Positions 6,173 to 8,977 of a DNA stretch of 8,977 bases are shown in pieces. The DNA comes from Bryobacterales bacterium (lineage in GTDB: Bacteria > Acidobacteriota > Terriglobia > Bryobacterales > Bryobacteraceae). Position 1 is the stretch's first letter, and each line of letters starts with the position of its first letter. Position numbers and translations under genes: made by a program. The notes below the pieces were generated by a model, which saw nothing but the letters and a program-made list of their open reading frames with translations, was not told the origin of the DNA and did not search any database. Location of the stretch: the NCBI GenBank assembly GCA_003132865.1, contig PKYZ01000235.1, positions 20,566 to 29,542 on the forward strand, read 5' to 3'.

Positions 6173-6175
6173 GGA
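6161..6175 (+). promoter_or_regulatory. Candidate -10 box and ribosome site before the nucleotidyltransferase
   Basis: CATAAT at 6161-6166 resembles a -10 box, but no convincing -35 lies at the right distance. AAGGA at 6171-6175 is 12 nt before the ATG, a rather long spacing for a ribosome site. The decayed copy lacks both. Confidence 0.3.
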
Positions 6176-6187
6176 ACCACTACACAC

Positions 6188-7021
6188 ATGAAAATCCGTA
6201 AGGCGGTGATCACAGCCGCCGGACCCAGCCAGCGGAGCCTGCCGCTGCAAACCCTCATCGACCGCGATGGCGTCGAAAAGCCGGTCCTCCGCATCATAGT
6301 CGAAGAAGCCCTGCGCGCCGGTGTCGACGAAATCGCTATCGTCGTCTCACCAGGCGACGAAGCACCCTACGCGCGGGTAGCGGGCGATCATGCCGGCCGC
6401 CTCCGCTTCGTCCCGCAGCCCGAACCTCTGGGCTACGGCCACGCCGTTCTGTGCGCCCGCGACTTCGTCCGGCAGGACCCCTTCCTGCACCTGGTCGGCG
6501 ATCATCTTTATATCAGCCGTACCGAAAAAGGCTGCGCGCAGCAATTAGTTGAAGTGGCCGAAGCCCAGGCGTGCGCCGTCTCGGCCGTGCAGGCCACCCG
6601 CGAAAACCTGTTGCCGCATTACGGCGCGGCCGGCGGACAGCGCGTCGCCGGCAGCCAGGATCTCTACCGCATCGACACCGTGATCGAAAAGCCCACGCCC
6701 ACCGAAGCCGAACAGCGCCTGGTAGTCCCCGGCCTGCGCGCCGGACATTATCTTTGCTTCTTCGGCATGCACGTCCTCACGCCCACGGTGATGGACTTCC
6801 TGGCGCCCCGCGTCAGCCTTTCCGCCGCGCTCGCCGAACTCGCCCGACGCGAGCAATACCTGGCGCTCGAGCGCGCCAACCGCCGCTACGATATCGGCGT
6901 GCGCTACGGCCTGCTCACCGCGCAACTGGCGCTCGCGCTCAGCGGGCGCGATCGCGACGAAGTTTTGTCCCAATTGGTCGAGTTGCTCGCCATGCGCGAG
7001 ATGCCGGCGGCTGGGAGATAG
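6188..7021 (+). CDS. GalU-like sugar-1-phosphate nucleotidyltransferase, divergent
   Basis: 277 residues with the NTP_transferase (GalU/RmlA) fold; family members join a sugar-1-phosphate to an NTP, releasing pyrophosphate, in the cytosol. Visible family landmarks are [12 protein letters not shown] (1-12), [12 protein letters not shown] (31-42), [14 protein letters not shown] (77-90), the metal-binding-type Asp105 in [11 protein letters not shown] (166-169), a [18 protein letters not shown] segment (182-199) and YDIGVRYG (234-241). The signature GxGTRxxPxTK is [12 protein letters not shown] here: the second Gly, the Thr and the Lys are gone and the loop is about three residues shorter. The substrate may therefore be unusual; UTP-glucose specificity should not be assumed. 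The next gene, a fucokinase-like GHMP kinase, starts 8 nt downstream, so co-transcription is likely. A decayed partial copy lies at 3996-4405. Confidence 0.85.
   Translation: MKIRKAVITAAGPSQRSLPLQTLIDRDGVEKPVLRIIVEEALRAGVDEIAIVVSPGDEAPYARVAGDHAGRLRFVPQPEPLGYGHAVLCARDFVRQDPFLHLVGDHLYISRTEKGCAQQLVEVAEAQACAVSAVQATRENLLPHYGAAGGQRVAGSQDLYRIDTVIEKPTPTEAEQRLVVPGLRAGHYLCFFGMHVLTPTVMDFLAPRVSLSAALAELARREQYLALERANRRYDIGVRYGLLTAQLALALSGRDRDEVLSQLVELLAMREMPAAGR
6530..6600 (+). repeat. 71-bp perfect direct repeat, copy 2
   Basis: Internal to the intact nucleotidyltransferase gene (codons of about 115-138) and identical to 4335-4405. Downstream of 6600 the two loci share nothing recognisable. Confidence 0.95.
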
Positions 7022-7029
7022 CCGGCGCA

Positions 7030-8977
<1,948 letters not shown>

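Overview
The window reads like about 9 kb of a GC-rich Acidobacteriota chromosome, most plausibly the Candidatus Solibacter / Bryobacterales group. This is an inference from high GC, a CadC-like winged-helix membrane regulator of a type abundant there, HAF-repeat secreted proteins, and a palindromic repeat of a type I associate with such genomes. No rRNA, tRNA or CRISPR array is visible.

Region 1 (1-1931, minus strand) is a tightly overlapping tryptophan block, trpC-trpF-trpB, transcribed leftwards with trpB running off the left edge. trpC/trpF overlap by 10 nt and trpF/trpB by 4 nt, so translation is probably coupled. trpF carries a perfect 8-bp palindrome with a GTTT loop inside its coding sequence, which looks like an in-frame palindromic repeat insertion. 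No trpE/G/D gene precedes trpC.

Region 2 (1932-2164) is a divergent intergenic region. It holds a 14-bp inverted repeat that pairs fully, with two G-U pairs, only in RNA of the trp direction. Each arm is built of a repeated heptamer. It may be a trp leader structure or an operator.

Region 3 (2165-3979, plus strand) holds a winged-helix, single-TM, FlgO/TolB-N-like regulator without the usual TPR tail, then an unrecognised or DUF-type membrane protein with a soluble C-terminal domain.

Region 4 (3996-6187) is the disturbed part. It starts with a 410-bp decayed copy of the first half of the nucleotidyltransferase gene that lies intact at 6188. The copy has a 4-nt deletion and a 1-nt insertion and breaks off at 4405. 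A secreted HAF-repeat protein follows on the minus strand (4419-5576), then about 600 bp of low-information DNA with short tandem repeats and a possible integrase N-terminus remnant (5960-6172). The last 71 bp of the decayed copy are identical to the intact gene, while its 5' part is only about 88% identical.

Region 5 (6188-8977, plus strand) is a two-gene unit. A GalU-like sugar-phosphate nucleotidyltransferase with an aberrant signature loop is followed 8 nt later by a large fucokinase-like GHMP kinase that runs off the right edge. A sugar kinase plus a nucleotidyltransferase suggests a salvage-type route making an NDP-sugar, comparable in logic to the bifunctional Fkp enzyme but built from different parts. 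This pair is the best candidate for something undescribed in the window.
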